From positions 1 to 9,967 of the forward strand of contig URTQ01000047.1 of the NCBI GenBank assembly GCA_900550855.1: 9,967 nt of DNA, given 5' to 3'. The number at the start of each line of letters is the position of its first letter. Position 1 is the first letter of the stretch. The translations under genes and the position numbers were made by a program. Positions 1-7,309 of the stretch are shown here, piece by piece. Below the pieces are notes generated by a model that ran no database searches, had not been told where the DNA came from, and saw only the letters and a program-made list of their open reading frames with translations. The stretch comes from an uncultured Eubacteriales bacterium (GTDB lineage: Bacteria; Bacillota; Clostridia; Christensenellales; CAG-917).

Positions 1-2055
1 AATTTCACCATCAATAGCCATTGGAACAAGAACTATCTTTGTTTTTTCCTTGTCATAAAGTATTCCTTTGCTACTAGAAAAATCGACATTATCATTCGCA
101 ACCTCAAAGCATTTCAAACCTGTTAAATTCCAAAATGCATTATTCGCAATACTTGAAACACTCTTTCCTAATTTCACATATGTTAAAGAATTACAACCAG
201 CAAATGCAGAGTCGCCAATGCATATCACACTATCGGGGATTGTAATGCTTTTCAATTCTACACAATGTGCAAAAGCCATATAACCGATACTTGTTACTCC
301 ATTTGGAATTTTAATATCAGCCAAACTTCTACAACCGCTAAATGCTCTCTGTTCTATGGTTATTACGCTATTGGGGATTTTAACACTAGCCAAACTAACA
401 CAATCATTAAAGGCATCATAGCCAATATCAGTCACATAATCAGGAATAACTGCTTTTGTTGCAGTTTTATCTTTCAAACTCGTGATTTTGCAAGTATCCG
501 TCGTAGATGAAAAGTCAAAGTACTGCATTTCTTCTTTTACGACAAGTTTTACCACTATACGCAAATCGTTTGCAGGAATGTCGAAAGTATAAGAAAGTTC
601 GGTTGACAAAAGTGAGTTGCCGTTATACCAACCGAGAAAATCATACCCCAAATAGAGATCTGTCAAATTTATAGTGACTTGCGTATTGTACTCATAAACG
701 CCGCCGTCACTTATCGAGCAGATATTATGTATCAAGGGCGTAACCGTCACTTTGTATTGATTGATAGTGTAACTTGCAGTAAAAGTTTTATTGCCCGTGC
801 TGCCTATTTCGATTTTTCCGTCGTTATTCCATCTTCCCGTATAGCCGACTTTTGTCGGTGGAAGCAACGTTATTTCGTCCTCTATGGTATAGGTCAAAGG
901 ATTGTCGGAATTATTCACGCCGCCATCGAGCAAATATGTGATTGTATATTTGATTGCAGACCAACTTGCAGTGATTGTTTCGTCTTTCAATATCGGCTTT
1001 GACAAATCATAATCCCATTTATCGAAATCATAACCGATTCTTGTAGTGTTAGGTTCAACTGCAAAACCGTCTTCTTCAACTTGCTGTTGCTCTACTGCCG
1101 TACCGCCTTTTGAATCAAATGTCACAGTATAGATAGGTCTGCGGCGAATTGACACGGTGTAAAGTTTTATGTCTTTGCCGTTTTCAACGAGGATATAAAA
1201 AGTATTATCGCCTATTGCGAGATTTACGGTCTTTGTTCTTATAGTGTGAGAACCGTTTATATCGGTCGATACCGTGTACGTTGCAGAGTCCGCAACGGAA
1301 ATCTCGTCAACAAACGAGAACGAAGTCGTTCCATTTGAAACTTTGCCCGATATATTTGCGCCGTTAATTGAAAGAGTGTTCGTTTTGAGTTCAACGCCGT
1401 GCAACGCCGTATCTCGATAACCGCATATCGTGCATACGCGGCTCGAATCGAAGTTATGTTCGTCTTTGTCGCTAATCAAATCGTGTTCGCAAGTCGCTTT
1501 ATGCCAATGATATGTGTTATCGGAAGTCCAAGCGTCGTCAAAAGTGTGCGTATGTGTTTTTTCAAAATACGCATACACCGTCATATCGCTTTTCAAAGGC
1601 TCGTTAAGCATCGAATTTGCCGTAAACGGTCTTTCCCAAGTGCCTTTATCCCAGAACCAACCGATAAAATCATACCCTGCTTTCGTAGGATTTGAAGGCA
1701 TTGCGATAATTTCGTTTCCTTTGGTTTCTACGCTTGAATAAATCTCGTCATCAACGGAAAAAAAGATTTTCGGCTTCGCTTCCCTTTTATAATTACAAAC
1801 CGTGCAAACATCATTGTCAAAGTTGTGTTTTCCATAATCAATCGTCAACGAATCGTGTTCGCAAGTCGCTTCGTGCCAATGGTAGTTTTCGTTGTAATCC
1901 CACTTTTGCGAATATGTGTGTTGGTGTTCTTGATTTCCGTTATTATCATTTTCGCTAGGGCTTTGCGAACCGCCCTTATCGCACGCTACGAAAAGTAATG
2001 CCGAAAGAATGACGATCAACACCGCCAAAATCGCTGTTCTACCCAATTTTTTCAT
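1..2055 (-). CDS. Multidomain surface lipoprotein with InlB-like and BspA-like leucine-rich repeats (C-terminus cut off by window edge)
   Basis: The frame is open for 685 codons from ATG 2055 to the left edge, so the C-terminus is missing. GGAGG lies 7 nt upstream of the start. Residues 1-25 form a lipoprotein signal: basic start, hydrophobic core, then LFVAC with Cys25 as the likely lipidated residue (Phe at -3 is less usual). Next come two copies of a His/Cys-rich unit (about 44-92 and 168-216; HWH, C-x-H and C-x-x-C spacing). Four InlB/Listeria-Bacteroides type beta repeats follow or intervene (about 96-165, 306-366, 368-432, 434-506; GYDF-x-GW motifs). A cadherin-like beta-sandwich lies at about 220-305. 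Five BspA-type leucine-rich repeats start at about 537 with an exact 23-residue period (Phe549, 572, 595, 618, 641). Such proteins are usually cell-surface adhesins or binding proteins; the ligand is unknown. The coding DNA, especially 1-600, reads as more AT-rich than polA. Confidence 0.88.
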   Translation of the reverse strand, partial: MKKLGRTAILAVLIVILSALLFVACDKGGSQSPSENDNNGNQEHQHTYSQKWDYNENYHWHEATCEHDSLTIDYGKHNFDNDVCTVCNYKREAKPKIFFSVDDEIYSSVETKGNEIIAMPSNPTKAGYDFIGWFWDKGTWERPFTANSMLNEPLKSDMTVYAYFEKTHTHTFDDAWTSDNTYHWHKATCEHDLISDKDEHNFDSSRVCTICGYRDTALHGVELKTNTLSINGANISGKVSNGTTSFSFVDEISVADSATYTVSTDINGSHTIRTKTVNLAIGDNTFYILVENGKDIKLYTVSIRRRPIYTVTFDSKGGTAVEQQQVEEDGFAVEPNTTRIGYDFDKWDYDLSKPILKDETITASWSAIKYTITYLLDGGVNNSDNPLTYTIEDEITLLPPTKVGYTGRWNNDGKIEIGSTGNKTFTASYTINQYKVTVTPLIHNICSISDGGVYEYNTQVTINLTDLYLGYDFLGWYNGNSLLSTELSYTFDIPANDLRIVVKLVVKEEMQYFDFSSTTDTCKITSLKDKTATKAVIPDYVTDIGYDAFNDCVSLASVKIPNSVITIEQRAFSGCRSLADIKIPNGVTSIGYMAFAHCVELKSITIPDSVICIGDSAFAGCNSLTYVKLGKSVSSIANNAFWNLTGLKCFEVANDNVDFSSSKGILYDKEKTKIVLVPMAIDGEI
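1479..1871 (-). repeat. Duplicated His/Cys-rich module inside the lipoprotein gene
   Basis: A 21-nt stretch is identical at 1479-1499 and 1851-1871. It encodes the ATCEHD segment of the two His/Cys-rich units. The rest of each unit is similar at protein level (HWH, C-x-H, H-N-F-D, C-T-x-C) but has diverged in DNA. This points to duplication of a domain pair (His/Cys unit plus InlB-like repeat) rather than independent origin. Confidence 0.8.
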
Positions 2056-2058
2056 CGA

Positions 2059-2110
2059 TTTGCCTCCGCAAATTTGCGTGCAAGCGTAAAAATATAACAA
2101 GTGCACGCTT
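2059..2110 (-). promoter_or_regulatory. Overlapping alternative helices around the lipoprotein Shine-Dalgarno site
   Basis: Read on the minus strand, four perfect pairings overlap in a chain. AAGCGU/ACGCUU (2105-2110 with 2082-2087) competes with GCGUGCA/UGCACGC (2102-2108 with 2076-2082). That competes with the self-complementary CGCAAAUUUGCG (2067-2078). That in turn competes with UUUGC/GCAAA (2068-2072 with 2059-2063), whose loop is GGAG, the Shine-Dalgarno core 7 nt before the ATG. Each helix shares bases with its neighbour, so they cannot all form. This is the layout expected of a translational expression platform. The pairings are seen directly; the regulatory role is inferred. Confidence 0.5.
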
Positions 2111-2117
2111 CTGATTT

Positions 2118-2218
2118 TGCGACAAACCTACCGTTCCTTTTAGCGAAACAATATGCGAAGAAATGCACCTGTTACCAAAGTAATAAGTGTTTCGCTAAAT
2201 AGGATTAAGTTTGTCGCA
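2118..2218 (-). promoter_or_regulatory. Long nested hairpin at the 5' end of the lipoprotein leader (candidate cis-regulatory RNA)
   Basis: An outer perfect 10-bp inverted repeat (2118-2127 with 2209-2218, TGCGACAAAC) encloses an inner perfect 12-bp repeat (2139-2150 with 2188-2199). Four more pairs (UCCU/AGGA) extend the inner helix after a one-base bulge, giving about 16 bp. An asymmetric internal loop (UUAA opposite ACGGUAG on the RNA) separates the two helices. The 37-nt apical region contains a small UUAC/GUAA hairpin (2172-2183). The predicted transcription start at about 2219 lies at the base of the outer helix, so the element would form the first 100 nt of the mRNA. I do not recognise a known riboswitch. 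A fold-back mobile repeat is the main alternative. Confidence 0.55.
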
Positions 2219-2224
2219 CTTTTT

Positions 2225-2253
2225 ATGATACGCCAAAAGGCAAAAGATGTCAA
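2225..2253 (-). promoter_or_regulatory. Sigma-A type promoter for the lipoprotein gene
   Basis: On the minus strand there is a perfect -35 TTGACA (2248-2253), a 17-bp spacer and -10 TATCAT (2225-2230, five of six consensus). The start would fall near 2219, giving a 164-nt leader. The -35 box sits inside a small dyad, aagat-gtca-atctt (2244-2257), nested in a 7-bp inverted repeat (2239-2245 with 2265-2271). That dyad could be an operator. Confidence 0.7.
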
Positions 2254-2283
2254 TCTTATAGCAATTTTGCCACCACATACAAA

Positions 2284-2312
2284 AAGTCCCGCTTCGCTTT
2301 GAATCGGGACTT
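2284..2312 (-). terminator. Intrinsic terminator after the short-chain dehydrogenase
   Basis: A perfect 8-bp stem (AAGTCCCG with CGGGACTT) has a 13-nt loop. On the minus strand the second arm runs into TTTTT. It lies about 50 nt past the dehydrogenase stop and just upstream of the lipoprotein promoter, so it separates the two transcripts. The plus strand also has a T-run (about 2316-2321), so it may work both ways. Confidence 0.8.
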
Positions 2313-2360
2313 GTATTTTTTGTATATCGATTATTCGTACGCTTTTAAGCAGTAAAACGG

Positions 2361-3155
2361 TTACTTGCTCGCTTTTTGTGCTTCGAATCTTGCCAACTTA
2401 TTCTTTTCAAGTTTTAAATACACCCATTTGATCGGCGGGCAGATCGCAAACAGGAATTGCGCAAACGTGAAAAGTTTGGACGGATTGACGAATTTGCGTT
2501 TGTGTTCGAGTCCTCTGACCATACATTTTGCGACGTGTTGCGGTTTTTGGACGGGGAACGGACGCTCGCGAATGACTTTGCCCTCTTGACCTTCCACTGC
2601 TTTTTTGAAGAAGCCCGTGTCGGTGGCTATCGGATAGAGGCAAGTGAGGGATACGTTGCTCGGAAGTTCGTAGCGAAGACCTTGTTGGAAGCCTTGCATT
2701 GCGAATTTGCTTGCGCTGTAAAGCGTATAACCGGGCATTGCGAGTTTGCCGATTGCCGAAACGGTGATTGCCATTTGACCTTGTTTGCCGCCGAGATATT
2801 CGACGTATTTTTGGTATGTATAGATGGGCGAATACACGTTGACTTTGAAGATGTCTTCGATGCGTTCCCAGTTGACGTAGTCCATCGTTTCGTAGTACGG
2901 GAAGCCTGCGTTTGCAAAGAAGATGTCGATTGAGCCGAGTTTTTCGGTTGCGGTCGCAAAGATGGAATCGACGTTTTCTTTGGTTGACACGTCGCACACC
3001 ATCGGGAACACGTTTTTGAGGTTGAGAGCCTCGATTCTGTCGGTGCGCAAGTCTACCGCCAAGATTTTGTTGCTTCCGTTTGCGAGCAATTTGAGCGTTT
3101 CGAGACCGATACCGCTGTTCGAACCGGTGATGACGATGGTTTTGCCGTTTATCAT
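2361..3155 (-). CDS. Classical short-chain dehydrogenase/reductase (SDR)
   Basis: This is a 264-residue NAD(P)-dependent oxidoreductase with a Rossmann fold, the usual length for classical SDRs. The nucleotide-binding TGSNSGIG motif is at residues 10-17, and Asp35 at the end of strand beta-2 favours NAD(H) in this family. NAG is at 82-84, and the catalytic tetrad Asn106, Ser133, Tyr146 (YSASK) and Lys150 is intact. The C-terminal 40 residues are hydrophobic then basic (around FLFAICPPIKW), which suggests membrane association. This resembles SDRs acting on lipid-like substrates such as 3-ketosphinganine reductases, but the substrate cannot be read from sequence. The start is supported by AGGAG 6 nt upstream of the ATG. 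It lies 97 nt after coaE, with a weak promoter of its own, and a terminator follows it. Confidence 0.92.
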   Translation of the reverse strand: MINGKTIVITGSNSGIGLETLKLLANGSNKILAVDLRTDRIEALNLKNVFPMVCDVSTKENVDSIFATATEKLGSIDIFFANAGFPYYETMDYVNWERIEDIFKVNVYSPIYTYQKYVEYLGGKQGQMAITVSAIGKLAMPGYTLYSASKFAMQGFQQGLRYELPSNVSLTCLYPIATDTGFFKKAVEGQEGKVIRERPFPVQKPQHVAKCMVRGLEHKRKFVNPSKLFTFAQFLFAICPPIKWVYLKLEKNKLARFEAQKASK

Positions 3156-3215
3156 AATTTTCTCCTTTCAATCTCGCAGGTGTATGCGGATTTGATTAAC
3201 TTATTTACTAATAGT

Positions 3216-3244
3216 ATGTTATCACGAAAAAGCGTGATTTACAA
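3216..3244 (-). promoter_or_regulatory. Possible SDR promoter with an inverted repeat filling its spacer
   Basis: On the minus strand, TTGTAA (3239-3244), 17 bp and TAACAT (3216-3221) each match four of six consensus bases. The perfect dyad ATCACG-n6-CGTGAT (3221-3238) occupies the spacer. A dyad in this place is typical of operators, for example for MerR-like regulators. The boxes are weak, and no T-run follows the dyad on the minus strand, so a terminator for coaE is less likely. Confidence 0.35.
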
Positions 3245-3252
3245 GTTTATTT

Positions 3253-3828
3253 TTAGTGGTTGTTGCTATATTTGGATAAAATTTGATTAAAAGTTTTGTT
3301 TGCGCGGGCTTGCAGAGCGGAAAGCGAGCGTGAATTGTCCACTATTATAGTGGCTTTTGCTCTCAACACGGCGGACGGAACTTGCGAGCGTATGCGCGAA
3401 ACCGCTTGTTTTACGCTCATTCCCCTGCCCTTTTTCAAGCGCGCAATACGCTTGAAAAGCGGCGCTCTGACGTATACGATTTCGTCAAACGCCTCGTCGC
3501 CGCCCTCTATGAAAAGCGGAAGTTCGACGGCAAGCGGACTTTCTTTACATTCGGATATAACCCGCATAATTTCGGGGTGCGCGAGCGCGTTGAGTTTTTT
3601 GCGTTCGTTTTGGTCGGAAAACACGATTTTTGCGAGTGCGCCTTTATCCACAACGCCGTTTGCAACGGCGCTCGGAAACAACGTCGCTATTTTTTGGATA
3701 TACGACGGCGTTTTGAGTAATTCGGCGTTGATTTCGTCTGCGCTGAGGCAGAAAAATCCCTTTTCCTTTGCGATTTTCATAACCTCGCTTTTGCCCGAGC
3801 CTATTCCGCCGATAACCGCGATTCTCAT
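3253..3828 (-). CDS. coaE: Dephospho-CoA kinase
   Basis: This 191-residue kinase phosphorylates the ribose 3'-hydroxyl of dephospho-CoA with ATP, the last step of coenzyme A synthesis in the cytoplasm. The Walker A loop GGIGSGKS is at residues 7-14 (Lys13). The SADEI segment carries Asp31, the usual catalytic/substrate-binding acid. HPEI (from His84) and the ELPLFIEGG segment (102-110) are family signatures. Length matches the family (about 190-210). Its ATG overlaps the polA stop in ATGA, and GGGGTG inside the end of polA acts as ribosome site 7 nt upstream, indicating translational coupling. The polA-coaE order recurs in Bacillota. No convincing terminator follows before the SDR gene. Confidence 0.95.
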   Translation of the reverse strand: MRIAVIGGIGSGKSEVMKIAKEKGFFCLSADEINAELLKTPSYIQKIATLFPSAVANGVVDKGALAKIVFSDQNERKKLNALAHPEIMRVISECKESPLAVELPLFIEGGDEAFDEIVYVRAPLFKRIARLKKGRGMSVKQAVSRIRSQVPSAVLRAKATIIVDNSRSLSALQARANKTFNQILSKYSNNH

Positions 3829-6341
3829 TTGAGTTCACCCCAGTTCGTCGCGCTCGTAGCCTCGGCAACGAGAGGCACGGAAAGTTCGGCTGCGTGTTCC
3901 ATTTCGTAGGACAGAATCTTTTTGACTTCTTCTTCCTCGTCCTTTGCCGCGTCGATAATCAACTCGTCGTGGATTTGAAGAATCATTTTGGATTTCATAT
4001 TTTCAAGGCGTTTTTCGACGTTTATCATCGCGATTTTGATGATGTCGGCGGCAGAGCCTTGAAGCGGCGTATTCATCGCCATACGCTCTGCGGCTGAACG
4101 CACCATATAGTTTGACGCTTTGAGGTCGGAAAGATTGCGACGTCTGCCGAGCATAGTGAGCGAATAGCCCCTCTCGCGCGCATCCTCGACGTTCTTGTCC
4201 ATAAAGGCGCGAACCTTCGGGTGCATAGTGAAATAGTTGGCGATAAACTCTTTTGCCATATACTGCGGAATGGACAGGTTTTCGGCAAGTCCGAAACCGC
4301 TTATGCCGTAAATTATGCCGAAGTTGACCGCCTTTGCGTCACGCCTTTGCGATGGCGTAACCTCGCTGACGGGTATGCCGAGAATTTGCGAAGCGGTGAT
4401 TGCGTGTATGTCCTCGTCCTTGTTGAACGCCTCGATAAGTTGCTCGTCGCCGCTCATATGCGCAAGAAGTCTGAGTTCGATTTGCGAATAGTCCGCGCTC
4501 ACGAGCACGCAGTTTTCGCTCGGCACGAACGCGCTCTTGATGTCCTTTGCCTCTTCGCTTCTCGCAGGTATGTTTTGAAGATTCGGATTTGTCGAGGACA
4601 GTCTGCCCGTCTGGGTTATGCACTGATTGAACTCGGTGTGAATCTTGCCTCTGTTGACGAGCGGTTGAAGTCCGACGACGTACGTCGATTGAAGTTTTGC
4701 ATAGTGGCGGTATTCGAGCACCGCGTTGACGATCGGGTGTTTGCTTGCAAGGTTCGAAAGCACGTCCTCGCTTACGGAATAACCCGTCTTTGTTTTTTTG
4801 CCGTGCGGCAAACCGAGTTTGTCGAAAAGTACGTCGCCAAGTTGCTTTGGCGAAGCGATGTTGAAAGTTTCGCCCGCAAGCGCGTAAATCTCTTTGGTCA
4901 AACTTTCGATTAGTTGTCCGTACTTGCTTTCAAGCACTTTCAAAACGTCTGCCGAAACGCAAACGCCTCTTTCTTCCATATTGCGCAAAACGACGCAAAG
5001 CGGCTGTTCAACGTCGAAAAACAGATGATTAAGTCCTTGTTTCGTCAACTGCTCGCGCAAATTCTCGCTTTCCGCAAACAGTTCCGCCGCGCCCGTTTCG
5101 TAGCCGTCCGCACCCAAAACCTGCTCTATACTCTTTATCGGCGCACTGCCTCTTGCAAGGTGTGCGGCAATCATAACGTCGAAGAATTTGTCTTGTTCGA
5201 AGCCGTACGTCTTGCTCATAGATTTATAGTCGTAGCATACGAGTTCCTTGCCTGCCGCCGCCTTTTTGAGTGCGGAAAGCGCGTCGTCGAAGCCTATGCC
5301 TTCGCTGAACAAATCCTCGACGCAACTTATCGTATACTCGGTTTTGTCGTCGACGGCAAACGCTATGTCTTTGCCTATCAATATTGCGATTTTGTCGCCC
5401 TTTGCGACGTTTTCAATCTCGCTCTCTGTTTTGAGAACGGCGGTGGTTTTTTCGATGTTTTTCTTTTCGGGCGTCGTCTGTTCCGCACCGTCGAAAACCA
5501 TACGGTTTGCAAGCGAGGATATTTCGAGTTCGGCAAGTTTTTGCTTCACTTCCCCCGAATAAATCGGCGTGAACGCAATTTCGTCGAGCGTACACTCGAC
5601 GGGTACGTCGCAGTTTATGGTTACGAGTTCTTTGCTGAGCAAAGCCAGTTCCTTGTTGTTTGCGACGTTTTGTCCGAGTTTACCCGGGATTTGCTCGGCG
5701 TTTGCCAAAATATTTTCGAGCGAGCCGTATTTGTCGAGAAGTTGTTTCGCCGTCTTTTCGCCCACGCTCGGTATACCGGGGACGTTGTCCGACGTATCGC
5801 CGCGAAGAGCCTTGTAGTCTATGAATTGTTCAACGGTAAATCCGTCTTCGAGCAACCTTTCTACGTCGTACACTTCGATGTCGCTTACGCCCTTCTTCGT
5901 CCAAAAAATCTTCGTCGTGGGGCTTACGAGTTGAAAACTGTCACGGTCGCCCGTGACGATTATGCACTCGTCGTCAAAACGCTTGGACAGCGTGCCTAGA
6001 ATATCGTCGCCCTCGTAGCCTTGTTTGCTCACGATTTTGATACCCATTGCAGTTATGAGGTCTTTGAGCGGCTCGACTTGCTGGCGCAGTTCCTCGTCCA
6101 TAGGCTTTCTTGTCGCCTTGTATTCCTTGTACATTTCGTGGCGGAACGTCGGACCGTGCAGGTCGAAAGCCGCCGCTATATGCGTTGGGTTTTGCTCTTT
6201 GATTATCTTCAGAAGAATGCTCAAAAAGCCGTATATCGCGCCCGTGTACAAACCCTTCGAGGATTTGAGGTTGGGAAGCGCGTGATACGCACGGTGCATA
6301 AGAGAGTTCGAATCCAAAAGCAATATCTTGTTTTGCGACAT
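3825..6341 (-). CDS. polA: DNA polymerase I with active 5' nuclease and degenerate 3'-5' exonuclease domain
   Basis: This 838-residue family A polymerase removes RNA primers and fills gaps in replication and repair. The N-terminal 5'-nuclease (about 1-285) keeps its acidic metal ligands: Asp10, Asp60, Glu110, Asp112, Asp113, Asp132, Asp134, Asp182 and Asp185. Residues about 290-440 correspond to the proofreading domain, but the usual D-x-E motif reads ILIGKDIAFAV, so proofreading is expected to be absent, as in Taq and Bacillus enzymes. The polymerase domain (about 445-838) has motif A (SADYSQIELR, Asp617), motif B (RRDAK-x3-FG-x2-YG, Arg667, Lys670, Phe674, Tyr678) and motif C (IHDE, Asp792, Glu793). 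Length is close to Taq (832). A modest AGGTG precedes the ATG. The gap to the upstream phospholipase gene is 49 nt, so co-transcription is plausible. Confidence 0.97.
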   Translation of the reverse strand: MSQNKILLLDSNSLMHRAYHALPNLKSSKGLYTGAIYGFLSILLKIIKEQNPTHIAAAFDLHGPTFRHEMYKEYKATRKPMDEELRQQVEPLKDLITAMGIKIVSKQGYEGDDILGTLSKRFDDECIIVTGDRDSFQLVSPTTKIFWTKKGVSDIEVYDVERLLEDGFTVEQFIDYKALRGDTSDNVPGIPSVGEKTAKQLLDKYGSLENILANAEQIPGKLGQNVANNKELALLSKELVTINCDVPVECTLDEIAFTPIYSGEVKQKLAELEISSLANRMVFDGAEQTTPEKKNIEKTTAVLKTESEIENVAKGDKIAILIGKDIAFAVDDKTEYTISCVEDLFSEGIGFDDALSALKKAAAGKELVCYDYKSMSKTYGFEQDKFFDVMIAAHLARGSAPIKSIEQVLGADGYETGAAELFAESENLREQLTKQGLNHLFFDVEQPLCVVLRNMEERGVCVSADVLKVLESKYGQLIESLTKEIYALAGETFNIASPKQLGDVLFDKLGLPHGKKTKTGYSVSEDVLSNLASKHPIVNAVLEYRHYAKLQSTYVVGLQPLVNRGKIHTEFNQCITQTGRLSSTNPNLQNIPARSEEAKDIKSAFVPSENCVLVSADYSQIELRLLAHMSGDEQLIEAFNKDEDIHAITASQILGIPVSEVTPSQRRDAKAVNFGIIYGISGFGLAENLSIPQYMAKEFIANYFTMHPKVRAFMDKNVEDARERGYSLTMLGRRRNLSDLKASNYMVRSAAERMAMNTPLQGSAADIIKIAMINVEKRLENMKSKMILQIHDELIIDAAKDEEEEVKKILSYEMEHAAELSVPLVAEATSATNWGELK

Positions 6342-6390
6342 ATTTCACCTATATTTTATCATTGCCAAATCCGTTGAGATTAAGCCGATT

Positions 6391-7206
6391 TCAGCCGAGC
6401 AAAAACTCGGCAAGACCGTTTTCCATCAGTTCTTTCGTATCGTCGTAGCCCATCTGCATATACGCGTGGATACGAGTTTTCGAAAACGCCATAGCAGGTC
6501 CTAAATCTTCTTTTGGGATAATGTAAAAGAGATTCGGGTCGCCCTCGACTTTGCGCTTGGGTTGCTTGCTTTCGACGTTCGTGCGGATTACGAGCATTTT
6601 GTCGTAGCCGTGCCTCGTGAGCAGATTTATCGGCATATTGTCGTAAACGCCGCCGTCGATGTACTTTTTCTCGTCTATGACTTTGGGCGGAAAAATCGGG
6701 AAAGTTGCGGAAGCGATGATATAATCCACGAGTTTTCCCTCGTCTATTTCGCTCATCATCTTTTCAAAGGGTTGCATATCGCTGATGTTGAAAGCGACAA
6801 GTCCGTAGTCCTTGCCCGAAGCGCGAATGTCGTCCTCGTTCACTATCGTTTCAAAAAACTTTTGCGATTTTTGATAGGAAGATTCGAGCATTTTGAAAGT
6901 TTTGAGTCTTTTTTCCGCCACTATTCTCAAAATTGCGGGGCGCAAATCCAAGCCGTTCAATTCGTCGAGTTCTTCATCGCTCAAATCGAATACGGTGTTG
7001 GTTTTAATTTCGTTCCACACGTCGAACAGTTTTGAATAGCCGCCTTCGAGGTAAATCGCGCCGTTTATCGCGCCTATGGACGTCCCAACGACGCCGTCGA
7101 AGTCAACCATAAGTTCTCTTATCGCCATAAGCGCGCCGATTTGATATGCGCCTTTCACGCCGCCGCCTTCGAGAACCAAACCTAACTTTTGTCTTTCTTT
7201 GCTCAT
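6391..7206 (-). CDS. Patatin-like phospholipase
   Basis: This 271-residue protein of the patatin/RssA type hydrolyses acyl ester bonds of lipids with a Ser-Asp dyad. The oxyanion-hole glycine motif GGGVKG is at 14-19, the nucleophile elbow GTSIG at 41-45 (Ser43), and the catalytic Asp in YIDGGVYDN at 184. There is no signal peptide, so it is probably cytoplasmic or peripheral on the membrane. ATG 7206 is preferred because AGGG lies 6 nt upstream and because a good promoter (7239-7267) would start transcription at about 7232. An in-frame ATG at 7308 would add 34 residues, but it lies upstream of that promoter and lacks a ribosome site. The gene ends 49 nt before polA. Confidence 0.93.
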   Translation of the reverse strand: MSKERQKLGLVLEGGGVKGAYQIGALMAIRELMVDFDGVVGTSIGAINGAIYLEGGYSKLFDVWNEIKTNTVFDLSDEELDELNGLDLRPAILRIVAEKRLKTFKMLESSYQKSQKFFETIVNEDDIRASGKDYGLVAFNISDMQPFEKMMSEIDEGKLVDYIIASATFPIFPPKVIDEKKYIDGGVYDNMPINLLTRHGYDKMLVIRTNVESKQPKRKVEGDPNLFYIIPKEDLGPAMAFSKTRIHAYMQMGYDDTKELMENGLAEFLLG

Positions 7207-7214
7207 TTGTAACC

Positions 7215-7235
7215 CTAAAATAAGTATTATTTTAG
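7215..7235. promoter_or_regulatory. 21-bp perfect palindrome at the phospholipase start site (candidate operator)
   Basis: CTAAAATAA and TTATTTTAG are exact inverted repeats separated by 3 nt. The dyad covers the predicted transcription start (about 7232) and reaches the AGGG ribosome site. Because transcription would start inside the left arm, a DNA operator is likelier than an RNA hairpin. It contains GTATTAT, also present in the tetR operator region. Confidence 0.55.
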
Positions 7236-7238
7236 ATA

Positions 7239-7267
7239 ATTGTATCATTGAAAGGGATATTTGTAAA
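7239..7267 (-). promoter_or_regulatory. Sigma-A type promoter for the phospholipase gene
   Basis: On the minus strand there is TTTACA (7262-7267), a 17-bp spacer and TACAAT (7239-7244). Both boxes match five of six consensus bases. The start at about 7232 leaves a leader of about 26 nt before ATG 7206. Transcription could continue into polA and coaE. Confidence 0.7.
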
Positions 7268-7309
7268 GAACGAAGAACGGCAGAGAAAAAATAAAACTTC
7301 CCCTTCATT

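Noticed and set aside
68..1958. Several short plus-strand open frames at the left end
   Set aside because: They are all antisense to the lipoprotein reading frame, which is uninterrupted for 685 codons and has clear repeat domains.
3221..3238. Terminator for polA-coaE
   Set aside because: On the minus strand the hairpin is followed by AACATACT rather than a T-run, so intrinsic termination is unlikely.
4914..5999. Plus-strand open frame of 361 codons
   Set aside because: It lies wholly antisense inside polA, whose motifs are intact. Its protein is rich in Arg, Phe, Val and Cys with no recognisable domain and is the antisense image of polA.
7207..7308. Upstream ATG extending the phospholipase by 34 residues with a hydrophobic stretch
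   Set aside because: It has no ribosome site, and a good promoter lies between it and ATG 7206, so the extension would not be transcribed from that promoter.
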